From an uncultured Acetatifactor sp. (GTDB lineage: Bacteria; Bacillota; Clostridia; Lachnospirales; Lachnospiraceae): a stretch of DNA of 64,000 nucleotides. The notes below the pieces were generated by a model, which did not search any database, was not told the origin of the DNA, and worked only from the letters and a program-made list of their open reading frames with translations. Location: the NCBI GenBank assembly GCA_947581865.1, contig CANPWA010000002.1, positions 152,095-216,094 on the forward strand, given 5' to 3'. Of the stretch, positions 8,909-16,811 are shown piece after piece. The position numbers and the translations under genes are program-made. Numbering within the stretch: the stretch's first letter is position 1; every line of letters begins with the position of its first letter.

Positions 8909-10228
8909 ATGTCTAAAGTAGTAAAGTTTGGCGGAAGTTCTCTTGCGAGTGCGGAACAGTTCCGGAAGGTGGGAAATATCATCCGTGCGGACAAGGAGAG
9001 AAGATATGTGGTGCCCTCCGCACCCGGAAAGCGTTTTCCAAAGGATACCAAGGTGACGGATATGCTCTATAGCTGCTATGCCCTTGCCGAGGAGGGCAAG
9101 AATTTTGCCGGTGGGCTCAAAGAGATCCGGGAGCGTTACGGGGAGATCATTTCCGGGCTGAAGCTGGATCTTTCCCTGGATGAGGAGTTTAAGACGATCG
9201 AGCAAAACTTCAAGGCGAAGGCGGGCTCTAACTATGCGGCCTCCCGGGGAGAGTATCTCAACGGCATCATTATGGCAAATTATCTTGGATTTGAATTTAT
9301 CGATGCGGCGCAGGTCATCTTTTTTGACGAACACGGCGATTTTGACGGGGAGAAGACCAACGAGGTATTGTCCGCAAAACTGGAGGGCTGCGAGTGTGCC
9401 GTGATCCCCGGGTTTTACGGTTCCCTTCCCGACGGAACCATCAAGACCTTTTCCAGAGGGGGATCCGATGTCACCGGTTCCATCGTGGCAAAGGCGGCGA
9501 AGGCGGATGTGTACGAGAACTGGACGGATGTGTCCGGTTTCATGATCGCGGATCCCAGGATCATCGACTCTCCCGAGCGCATAGAAGTGATCACCTACAA
9601 GGAACTGAGAGAGCTCTCCTATATGGGGGCAAGCGTGCTGCATGAGGATGCGATCTTTCCTGTGCGGCAGGAAGGGATTCCCATCAATATCCGCAATACA
9701 AACGCCCCCGAAGATGAGGGGACCTGGATCGTCGGGAGCACCTGCCAGAAATCCCGTTATGTTATCACCGGAATTGCCGGCAAAAAAGGTTTTTGCTCCA
9801 TCAATATAGAAAAAGATATGATGAATGCCGAGATCGGTTTTGGAAGAAAAGTTTTGCAGGCTTTCGAGGACCAGGGCATTTCTTTCGAGCATGTTCCCTC
9901 CGGCATTGACACCATGACCGTGTTTGTCCATCAGGACGAGTTTATGCACAAGGAGCAGCAGGTGGTGGCAGGGATCCACAGACTTGCCAAGCCGGACACC
10001 ATTGAGATTGAGTCCGATATCGCCCTGATCGCGGTGGTGGGACGGGGCATGAAATCCATGAGGGGAACCGCAGGCAGGATTTTTGCCGCCCTCGCCCACA
10101 ATCACATCAATGTCAAGATGATCGACCAGGGATCCTCCGAGCAGAATATCATCATCGGCGTGTCCGACCAGGATTTTGAGGTGGCGATCCGTGCGATCTA
10201 CGAAATTTTTGTGCTCACGAAGCTTTGA
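8909..10228 (+). CDS. Aspartate kinase
   Basis: Aspartate kinase phosphorylates aspartate, the first step to lysine, threonine and methionine. The 439-residue protein starts with the kinase signature VVKFGGSSLASAEQF, has the substrate region FSRGGSDVTGSIVAKA, and ends with two ACT domains (GFCSINIEKDMMNAEIGFG... and IALIAVVGRGMKSMRGTAG...), the usual place for feedback inhibition. It is a monofunctional, single-chain form of the clostridial type. A near-perfect terminator lies about 30 bases after the stop, closing the ACT-hom-kinase operon. Which end-product inhibits it cannot be read from the sequence. Confidence 0.95.
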   Translation: MSKVVKFGGSSLASAEQFRKVGNIIRADKERRYVVPSAPGKRFPKDTKVTDMLYSCYALAEEGKNFAGGLKEIRERYGEIISGLKLDLSLDEEFKTIEQNFKAKAGSNYAASRGEYLNGIIMANYLGFEFIDAAQVIFFDEHGDFDGEKTNEVLSAKLEGCECAVIPGFYGSLPDGTIKTFSRGGSDVTGSIVAKAAKADVYENWTDVSGFMIADPRIIDSPERIEVITYKELRELSYMGASVLHEDAIFPVRQEGIPINIRNTNAPEDEGTWIVGSTCQKSRYVITGIAGKKGFCSINIEKDMMNAEIGFGRKVLQAFEDQGISFEHVPSGIDTMTVFVHQDEFMHKEQQVVAGIHRLAKPDTIEIESDIALIAVVGRGMKSMRGTAGRIFAALAHNHINVKMIDQGSSEQNIIIGVSDQDFEVAIRAIYEIFVLTKL

Positions 10229-10258
10229 TCTGTTTATGACAGCCTGAATATGGACGGG

Positions 10259-10288
10259 ACGGCTCCGGATATTCCGGAGCCGTTTTTT
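10259..10288 (+). terminator. Intrinsic terminator after aspartate kinase
   Basis: A perfect 11-base-pair stem, ACGGCTCCGGA / TCCGGAGCCGT, with a 3-base loop (TAT) is followed by six T residues. Confidence 0.95.
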
Positions 10289-10389
10289 GCAAAAAAAGCC
10301 GGATATTGCCAAATCTGCTGAAAATTTTGTCGAAAAACGGAAACATACAAAAAAATAAAAATAAAATTTGAATTTTTTTGAAAAAAGTG

Positions 10390-10418
10390 TTGACAAGAGT
10401 CGAAACGTGTGATATATT
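10390..10418 (+). promoter_or_regulatory. Near-consensus promoter of an orphan transcription unit
   Basis: A perfect TTGACA -35 box (10390-10395), a 17-base spacer and TATATT (10413-10418) form one of the strongest promoters in the window. The upstream 60 bases are A/T-rich with A-tracts, like an UP element. No gene starts within the following 300 bases. Confidence 0.85.
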
Positions 10419-10424
10419 GAATTT

Positions 10425-10767
10425 AACAAAAGAGAAGAGAGAACAAGAAGAAGAAAAAGACATCTTCCATTAAGGTACCAAGGAGAGAGGTACCAAAGAT
10501 AAAGCACCGTTAATCATAGATTATCGAGTACACAGAAGAAAAAGCAGCGAGTTACCAAAGAGTACGGTTTGACGAGGTACAAGCATTTGGAACGCTACAG
10601 TATCCTGATACAAAAGAGAATGTGGAAAGATACCAAAGAAGAAGTGGAAGATGCAAACAACTGAATAGTGGCTGCAAATAAAGAGGAAAGAGAGGTAGTA
10701 GTCCATTGGATAGCATAGTCTGAGAGAGGGTATTGATGATGTGTATCGATACCCTCTCATTTTTATT
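10425..10767 (+). ncRNA. Candidate non-coding RNA of about 340 nt, unknown family
   Basis: The segment is bounded by a near-consensus promoter and a strong intrinsic terminator and contains no convincing gene. It is strikingly purine-rich on the plus strand. A short motif built on TACCAAAG/TACCAAGG recurs four times (near 10475, 10490, 10552 and 10620). The first two are arranged as GGTACC...GGTACC around AAGGAGAGA, so that hexamer can pair with itself in a hairpin displaying a Shine-Dalgarno-like loop. It does not match the features I know for RNase P RNA, tmRNA, SRP RNA or 6S RNA. An open frame of about 50 codons ending at an ATG-proximal peptide (MWKDTKEEVEDANN) exists but has no ribosome site. 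A regulatory or structural RNA is therefore an inference from architecture. Confidence 0.62.
10724..10767 (+). terminator. Strong intrinsic terminator of the orphan RNA
   Basis: GAGAGGGTATTGAT pairs with ATCGATACCCTCTC, giving a 14-base-pair stem with one G-U pair and a 7-base loop. It is followed by ATTTTTATTATT. From here to 11040 the sequence is A/T-rich with no gene I can support. Confidence 0.92.
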
Positions 10768-11051
10768 ATTATGTATTCTATATGTATTCTCCCTATCCTG
10801 CAGATTCTGTTTTCTATTGACCTGCACGGCTTCTTTCTCCTTGATCTTATAATCATTTTTAAGCTGTTTCTCGTGCCTGAGCACACAATTCCGATCCCGG
10901 GATAAAATCAGAAAAGAAAAGAAATTTAAAAAATTATGAAAAGTATTATTTTCCAGTAGAAATTGCACGATAAATCATGTATGATATTAGAGAAGATATC
11001 CATAGCAGCGGCGGACAGTACATGCTGCTGCATATACAGAGGAGTAGATCG

Positions 11052-12371
11052 ATGGAGCAGAATACCCAGGAACAGCAGGAGAGACGGGAGGCAAGGAGAC
11101 GGCGCCGGGTGCGCAGCCAGATCCTCGCATACACTGCCGTAGTTGTTTTTATCCTGGCGGTTGCCGCAGGGATCGTGTTCGGCGTACAATACCTGACCGG
11201 TGAAAGCCGAAGGAATGAAGAGAAGAAACAAAACCAGGTCAACGAAATGCTGGGGGAGGAGGAGAGCCTGGAGGAACCCCCGGAGGAAAAGCCGCAGGAG
11301 GAGACCGTGGCAGAACTCACGCCGGAACAGAAGCTGGATCAGATCGTAAATGCGGGTATTGAAGTGATGCCCATCGAAGATAAGGTGGCAGGGCTGTTCA
11401 TTGTGACCCCGGAGTCCATCACAGGAGTGAGTACCGCCGTGAAAGCAGGCGACGGAACCAAGGACGCCTTGACGAAATATGCTGTGGGTGGTATTGTATA
11501 TAGTAGTCGTAATATTCAGAGCGAGAGTCAGTTTCGGGAGATGATCGATACCACCAAGCTCTATGCCAATTATCCGCTGTTCATCGCGGTGGAAGATGAG
11601 GGCGGCAGATTCAGCCCTCTGGGCGAAAAGGGGCTTGTGCCAAAGCAGGACGGCGCAGATGCCGTGGCTGCAGGAGGGGCTGCCGACAAGGCAAAGGAAG
11701 TGGGAACTGCGATAGGAGGTTATCTTGCGGATTACGGGTTTAATCTGGATCTTGCACCGGTGGCGGATATAAGCAGTGTGGAACATTCCGTGATGGAAGG
11801 ACGTACTTATGGCTCCGATACGGCGGCAGGCGGTTATGTCTCCGCCATGGTGGAAGGGCTGCAGGGGCAGAAAGTCAGTGCCTGTCTCAAACATTTCCCC
11901 GGAATGGGAGCGACTGCCCAGAACGTGGAAGACGGGCTGGCAAGGACGGACAGAAGTGCGGAGGAATTCCGGGCGGGAGAGTTTACCGTGTTCCGGGCAG
12001 GAATCGATGCCGGAGCGGATATGGTGATGGTAAGCCACATGGCTGCGCCGTCCCTTGCAGGTGACAATACCCCCTGTTCCATGTCCGAGACGGTGGTGAC
12101 GGATATCCTTCGCAGGGAGCTGGGCTTCGACGGGGTGATCATTACCGATGCGATGGATGTGGCGGCCGTCTCCGAGTATTATGATGCCGGGGATGCTGCG
12201 GTACAGGCTCTGCGCGCCGGCTGCGATATGATCCTTATGCCGGAGGATTTTGAAAAGGCATACAACGGTGTGCTGGAAGCTGTGAAAAACGGTGAAATAT
12301 CGGAAGAAAGAATCAACGATTCCCTGAAGAGGATATACAGAATAAAATATGCTGACAGGCTGGGGGGATAG
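11052..12371 (+). CDS. Membrane-anchored glycoside hydrolase family 3 protein (NagZ-like, atypical active site)
   Basis: The 439-residue product has a basic cytoplasmic start, one membrane segment (AYTAVVVFILAVAAGIVFGV, about residues 30-50), an acidic Glu/Pro-rich linker, and an extracellular GH3 TIM-barrel domain of the beta-N-acetylhexosaminidase (NagZ) type. The nucleophile motif ITDAMDV is kept (Asp at about residue 366). However, the motif KHFPGHG..T..D-S/T-H, whose last Asp and His form the acid/base dyad in NagZ enzymes, reads KHFPGMGATAQNVED here: Asn291 and Glu293 stand where Asp and His should be. The start at 11052 has AGAGGAG 7 bases upstream; an in-frame ATG at 10977 does not. 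It may be weakly active, altered in mechanism, or a binding protein. Confidence 0.88.
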   Translation: MEQNTQEQQERREARRRRRVRSQILAYTAVVVFILAVAAGIVFGVQYLTGESRRNEEKKQNQVNEMLGEEESLEEPPEEKPQEETVAELTPEQKLDQIVNAGIEVMPIEDKVAGLFIVTPESITGVSTAVKAGDGTKDALTKYAVGGIVYSSRNIQSESQFREMIDTTKLYANYPLFIAVEDEGGRFSPLGEKGLVPKQDGADAVAAGGAADKAKEVGTAIGGYLADYGFNLDLAPVADISSVEHSVMEGRTYGSDTAAGGYVSAMVEGLQGQKVSACLKHFPGMGATAQNVEDGLARTDRSAEEFRAGEFTVFRAGIDAGADMVMVSHMAAPSLAGDNTPCSMSETVVTDILRRELGFDGVIITDAMDVAAVSEYYDAGDAAVQALRAGCDMILMPEDFEKAYNGVLEAVKNGEISEERINDSLKRIYRIKYADRLGG

Positions 12372-12389
12372 AAGCCCGGCGGAAGAAAT

Positions 12390-12611
12390 TCAGACTTTGG
12401 ACTGATCCGAGTCGGAAGGAATATATTGGGCGATGTCCTGAATGCGGCACTGTAATATTCTGCAGAGATCATTGAGCGTTGTGGTATTGAGAGGCTTGTT
12501 TTTCCGAAGTTTGTCAATGGTGGCGTTGGAGATATGATGCCGCGTTGTCAAGGTATAGGTGGTCTCGCTGGAATTTTTCAGCGTAGCCCAGAATGGTTCG
12601 TAACTAATCAT
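12390..12611 (-). CDS. Small XRE/Cro-type HTH regulator
   Basis: This 73-residue protein is essentially one helix-turn-helix domain of the Cro/C1 (HTH_26-like) type. The pattern is FWATLKNSS...TYTLTTRHHISNATIDKLRKNKPLNTTTLNDLCRILQCRIQDIAQYIP. It is convergent with the GH3 gene and divergent from the large Ig-like protein gene, with about 200 bases of A/T-rich control region between them, so it could regulate either itself or its divergent neighbour. AGAAGG precedes the start. No partner toxin or phage genes are near it. Confidence 0.85.
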   Translation of the reverse strand: MISYEPFWATLKNSSETTYTLTTRHHISNATIDKLRKNKPLNTTTLNDLCRILQCRIQDIAQYIPSDSDQSKV

Positions 12612-12710
12612 AGTGATACCTTCTTAAAAGAACTGTAACTCCTTTTCATAATGATATGTAATGTATAAAAAAGTATTTATCTGTCTTCAGTTTATTGTAT
12701 AAATTTGCTC

Positions 12711-12739
12711 TTGACCATAGTCATAAAGGTGACTATAAT
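12711..12739 (+). promoter_or_regulatory. Promoter of the Ig-like surface protein gene
   Basis: TTGACC (12711-12716), a 17-base spacer and a perfect TATAAT (12734-12739) form a strong sigma-A promoter. In the leader, TGTCGG (12763-12768) and CCGACA (12777-12782) can form a small stem-loop ahead of the ribosome site. Confidence 0.8.
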
Positions 12740-12813
12740 TTTGAAATATAATGTAGGTGCCTTGTCGGTTTTTGTTCCGACATGACATAAAAAAGGGAAA
12801 GGAAGAAGAAGAA

Positions 12814-15800
12814 ATGAGAGGAAAGGGAAAGTATGTGAAAAAGTTTTTGCTCATGCTCGCCGCAGTCTTAGTACTGTCCTCCTCCATGGTGGCGTTTGCG
12901 GCTGACGGGGCTGTTAAGCTGAAGACCCTGAAGATTGTGGGCTCCAATGGAAAGACATGTTCCAAGACGACTCTGTACACCAACGGCAGAGAAGCGGAAG
13001 AGGAATTCGACGAGAATGGCAAGAAGGTCGGGACGACATTAGAGACTCCCAAGTCCGTGACACTGACGGTAAACGCACTGGCTGCCGGCGGCGTTTCGGG
13101 CGAGTACATCGTGACCAGCAGCGACAGAGACATCGCTACCGTCCAGAAGGGCGATAATCTCTTCGGAGAGCCGGGTTATGATAAGATAACCATCACCGCA
13201 GGCAACAAGAGCGGTAAGGCAGTGATCACGGTCAGAGACAAGAATAATTATAAGAAGACGGCAAAGGTTACCGTAACGGTCAATACCCTTGCTGAGACCA
13301 TCAATTTCGGCGCTAATGTAGACGCTTACAACACGATGACGGTTGCGAAGGGCGGCAAATTGAATCTGGGTGCAGCCGTGGATGACAGTGTAACAGGCAA
13401 AAAGCTGAAATATTCCGTTGTGGGTGTCCGCAACCAGGATGATGAGGACTGGCAGACGCCTGCAAAGAACAATGTCAAGGTGACAGTGGATTCCAAGGGA
13501 AATGTGTCCGGTAAATTTGAGGGCTATGCCCTTGTCCGCGTACAGGCGCAGGATGAGAAGATGACTCCGGTCGGTAAGACCAAGGCTTCCGCCTGGGGAG
13601 CTTATGCGGATGTGGAAGTAGAGGTAAAAGCATCGGCAGCCATGGATATCACATGTGCCGACAAGACCAAGCTGGATCTTAAGAGCAACAGCGCAAGCGA
13701 GAAGCATACTTATGATCTCAGCCAGCGTCTGAGCGGAGCGGATAAGGATATGGCCGCATATGCCTCCAGCAATACCAAGGTGGCAAAGGTGAACCAGAGA
13801 GGTCTCATTACTGCCGTGGGTAACGGTACTGCAAAGATTACCGTTACGCCTAAGGACGGCAGCAAGCTGAGAAAAGCGATCTCCATATCCGTAAAAGTTA
13901 CCACTGATATTGAGAGGATCGACGTGAGCGATGAGATCACGGTTCTGCTTGGCAAGAGCAGCAAGCTGGGTGCAAAGGTTGATAAGGCTGTAAGCAACAA
14001 GAAACTGATCTATCATTCCGAGGATGAAAATATTGCCAAGATCAGCACATCGGGCTCCATCAGCGGCAAAGGCGAGGGCGAAACGACAGTCACCGTCCAG
14101 TCCCAAGAGGTTCCCAGCGTGAAAAAGACTGTGAAGGTGCATGTGATCGACCCTGTCAATAAGATCAGCGTTAAGGCAAAAACTTATGATAAGAATGGAA
14201 CTCTTGTAGACAAGACTTCCACTACGCTGTATCTCAATGAGAATGTTGGCGCTGAGGATGTGGAGTTCAGCGAGACGGAAGTGGCAGCTTCCATCACCAC
14301 CAAGCTGGGCAAGGATCCTCTGAAGGATGCAGACCTGGAAGATATCGTGTCTGTTACCACCAGCAATGCGAAAGTGGCATATTATGAGGACGGCTGGATC
14401 ATTGCCAATGGCAAGGGCAGCGCGAAGATCACCTTCACCGCGAAGGACGGCAGCAAGAAGAAGGCTACCGTGAGCGTAAAAGTCATCCAGAAGGTGGACA
14501 GCATCAGCCTGGATACTGTGTATGTAAAGAACGGGGGAAGCGTCACCCTGAAGGCAGTGACCAATGACGCAAACAATAAGAAACTGGATTACTCCTTTAC
14601 CAAGGAGGCAGGTGTGACCGGTACGATCACCTGCACTAAGGCAGGAAAACTGACTGCCAAGAATGTGACGTTGACGGATGATGAGCCTGTACTCATCGGC
14701 ACACTGACCGTAACTGCAAAGGATGGCACTACGGTTCCCAAGCAGAGCGCATATACTATGGAAGATATCTCGGTGTATGCGGTAGCCACCGATAAGGGGC
14801 TTTCCAAGGAGGATCTGCAGGAGATCGATGAGATGGAGGGTATCTCCATCAAGAAGGGTGAAAAGAGCGCCGTTTTGCAGCAGATGATCACGGAGGCGTA
14901 TGCGAATCCTGTCGGCGGTTATGCCAACAAACGTGATCTGTCCTGGAAAGCCAGCAAGGCCGGCATTGTGTCCATTGACAAGAACGGCGTGCTGACTGCA
15001 AAGAAACCGGGAGTAACTACGGTGACGGTGAAAGATAAGCAGTCCAACGCTTCGGCTACTGTGGAGGTCCGTGTCGGTGATTCCCAGGCGGATTACCTGA
15101 AGTCTGTGGATGAGAAGATCAATCTGGTAGTGACTTCTGAGGATTACAGCTGGATAGGATTGAATCCTTCCTTTGACAGCAAGGCTGGAGAAGTCAGGAT
15201 CGGTCTGACCGATGTGACCAAGTCCAAAGAGGATGCCAAGGCAGTCAAAGCGGAACTCAAGGATATGGTAGTCGCAATGGCTTACAGCATGGCGGATACC
15301 TCTTATCGGAGCGCAACCCTGACAGGGGAAGGTCATACCTGGGCGCTCAACAGAAGCGGCAAAAACATTGTAGTCAGCTACGACGGCAGCCAGATTGGCT
15401 CTTATCCTGTGACATCTTACAAAGATGCGGTGCGGGATGTCGTAGACCGTATGACGGAAGACTTTGACCAGGGAACAGGCACACTTCTGGAGTGCAACGG
15501 CAGAGACTTCACGCTGACAGCTACCAAAGTAGATTCCGCAAAGGGTTATGAAGATCTGGAGTACGAAGCAGAATACAGCATTACCGTGAGAGCAGAAGAC
15601 AGCGCTATCGACGCACTGCTCGATCTGAGAGCACAGAACGGTATTGCGGATGTGAACCAGGCAAATGATGTCACTGAGACAGGTATCAGCAGCTTCACCT
15701 ATGATCCTGCTGCCAATACGGTCACCGTTTGGATCAGCGATTCCACTAAGACCCTGAACGATATCAAAGGAACGCTGACGGATCAGGTTGTAGATTCCTG

Positions 15801-16710
15801 CTCTGCTGTCTTTGCGGAAGTACAGACGGCCACAGTGGAAGTGCACAGCAAAAACAGTCTGATCGACAAGTATCATGATTTCAACAGACCGGCAGGCGAT
15901 ATCCATGACGCAGTGGAGACGAAGCTTCAGGGTTATATTGAGAGATACGGCAATGAGAAACTTTCGACGCTGCTTTCCCAGGATGTAAGGGTACAGGCAA
16001 AGATCACTTCCGTATTCAATGGCGTGTCCTTTACCAATGAGTGCTATGTAATGTTTGCCGCAGATAAAGACATGGTGGATGCGCGTGTGGACGAAGCGAT
16101 CAATAAAGCTGTAGATACCATGAACGCAAAAGCATCCGGGCTTGTTACCGTGTCCTATAACCCTGACAATAATACCGTAAGCTGCACGATCCTTGACAGC
16201 GCTAAGCAGATCGAAGACCTGAGGGGCATGGGCTTCATGAGCATTCTGAACACCATCGTCCGTGAGAGCGGTGCGCTCGAGGCTACAGTCAACGGCGAAG
16301 AGGTAGACATTGAGGATCTTGACGCAGAGGCTCTGCTGGATCTGAAGATTTTTGATAATGTCAATAAGATGGCAGATCTGAACGGTAAGGTGCTGACCGT
16401 ATCCGTTAAGCTCAGCGACAAAGAGAGCATTGATTACACGGTTGTGTTTAATCTCAGCGCATCCCTGTCTTCTCTGCCTATCGGCGATGTAACAGGCGGC
16501 GATGTATCTGTCGGCGACGTGACCGACGGCGATGTATCTGTCGGCGACGTAACGGACGGCGATGTGACCGACGGCGATGCAGCGGACAGCGATGTGACCG
16601 ACGGCGACGTAACGGACGGCGATGTGACCGACGGCGATGCAGCTGCTGCTGACGTAACGGACGGCGATGTGACCGACGGCGACGCAGTTGTTCCTGAGAC
16701 TGCCGCATAA
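12814..16710 (+). CDS. Large secreted protein with bacterial Ig-like (BIG2) domains and an acidic repeat tail
   Basis: The 1298-residue protein begins with a clear signal peptide (MRGKGKYVKKFLLMLAAVLVL then SSSMVAFA). Several Ig-like units follow, with recurring patterns such as ...SSNTKVAKVNQRGLITAVGNGTAKITVTPKDGS and ...LTAKKPGVTTVTVKDK. The region from about residue 760 to 1220 is less repetitive and I do not recognise it. The final 70 residues are a VTDGD/VSVGD repeat. No LPXTG, S-layer or membrane anchor is visible, so it is either released or held non-covalently. The ATG at 12814 follows a GGAAGAAGAAG ribosome site; the in-frame 12757 start lacks one and would spoil the signal peptide. 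It lies just upstream of the exopolysaccharide locus. Confidence 0.85.
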   Translation: MRGKGKYVKKFLLMLAAVLVLSSSMVAFAADGAVKLKTLKIVGSNGKTCSKTTLYTNGREAEEEFDENGKKVGTTLETPKSVTLTVNALAAGGVSGEYIVTSSDRDIATVQKGDNLFGEPGYDKITITAGNKSGKAVITVRDKNNYKKTAKVTVTVNTLAETINFGANVDAYNTMTVAKGGKLNLGAAVDDSVTGKKLKYSVVGVRNQDDEDWQTPAKNNVKVTVDSKGNVSGKFEGYALVRVQAQDEKMTPVGKTKASAWGAYADVEVEVKASAAMDITCADKTKLDLKSNSASEKHTYDLSQRLSGADKDMAAYASSNTKVAKVNQRGLITAVGNGTAKITVTPKDGSKLRKAISISVKVTTDIERIDVSDEITVLLGKSSKLGAKVDKAVSNKKLIYHSEDENIAKISTSGSISGKGEGETTVTVQSQEVPSVKKTVKVHVIDPVNKISVKAKTYDKNGTLVDKTSTTLYLNENVGAEDVEFSETEVAASITTKLGKDPLKDADLEDIVSVTTSNAKVAYYEDGWIIANGKGSAKITFTAKDGSKKKATVSVKVIQKVDSISLDTVYVKNGGSVTLKAVTNDANNKKLDYSFTKEAGVTGTITCTKAGKLTAKNVTLTDDEPVLIGTLTVTAKDGTTVPKQSAYTMEDISVYAVATDKGLSKEDLQEIDEMEGISIKKGEKSAVLQQMITEAYANPVGGYANKRDLSWKASKAGIVSIDKNGVLTAKKPGVTTVTVKDKQSNASATVEVRVGDSQADYLKSVDEKINLVVTSEDYSWIGLNPSFDSKAGEVRIGLTDVTKSKEDAKAVKAELKDMVVAMAYSMADTSYRSATLTGEGHTWALNRSGKNIVVSYDGSQIGSYPVTSYKDAVRDVVDRMTEDFDQGTGTLLECNGRDFTLTATKVDSAKGYEDLEYEAEYSITVRAEDSAIDALLDLRAQNGIADVNQANDVTETGISSFTYDPAANTVTVWISDSTKTLNDIKGTLTDQVVDSCSAVFAEVQTATVEVHSKNSLIDKYHDFNRPAGDIHDAVETKLQGYIERYGNEKLSTLLSQDVRVQAKITSVFNGVSFTNECYVMFAADKDMVDARVDEAINKAVDTMNAKASGLVTVSYNPDNNTVSCTILDSAKQIEDLRGMGFMSILNTIVRESGALEATVNGEEVDIEDLDAEALLDLKIFDNVNKMADLNGKVLTVSVKLSDKESIDYTVVFNLSASLSSLPIGDVTGGDVSVGDVTDGDVSVGDVTDGDVTDGDAADSDVTDGDVTDGDVTDGDAAAADVTDGDVTDGDAVVPETAA
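16489..16690 (+). repeat. Tandem repeat encoding the (V-x-x-G-D) acidic tail
   Basis: Copies of a 15-base unit of the form GAC-GTA-ACG-GAC-GGC follow one another at the 3' end of the Ig-like protein gene. They encode VTDGD with VSVGD and AADSD variants. The near-identity of copies suggests slippage or recent expansion. Confidence 0.88.
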
Positions 16711-16746
16711 GTTTGTACGACAGAAAAATTACCAATATGTATGATA

Positions 16747-16776
16747 CCGACCCGCCATTATTTGACGGGTCGGTTT
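16747..16776 (+). terminator. Stem-loop between the Ig-like gene and the next gene; weak terminator
   Basis: CCGACCCG (16747-16754) pairs with CGGGTCGG (16766-16773), followed by only TTTA. The short T-run suggests partial termination, which would let some transcription continue into the exopolysaccharide locus. Confidence 0.6.
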
Positions 16777-16811
16777 ATGAAAAGAACCAGTTTGTAAAGT
16801 GGGAATGAAAA

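Noticed and set aside
8789..10507. 572-codon minus-strand frame
   Set aside because: Antisense to hom and aspartate kinase, with low-complexity start; no family pattern.
10618..10662. Possible 14-codon peptide MWKDTKEEVEDANN inside the candidate RNA
   Set aside because: No Shine-Dalgarno at a useful distance; Lys/Glu bias is expected from purine-rich RNA. Kept as the main alternative to a non-coding role.
10815..10857. TTGACC followed by TATAAT upstream of the GH3 gene
   Set aside because: The two boxes are far more than 17 bases apart, so they do not form a promoter together.
10552..10968. Minus-strand frame of 138 codons overlapping the candidate RNA
   Set aside because: Composition follows the A/T-rich and pyrimidine-rich strand; no ribosome site and no family pattern. 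The plus-strand promoter and terminator argue for transcription the other way.
13039..15906. Very long open frame (955 codons) on the minus strand
   Set aside because: It is the shadow of the Ig-like protein gene, whose repetitive codons keep the opposite frame open. No ribosome site and no recognisable protein.
16489..16690. CRISPR-like array
   Set aside because: The repeats are contiguous, coding and without unique spacers; no cas genes occur in the window.
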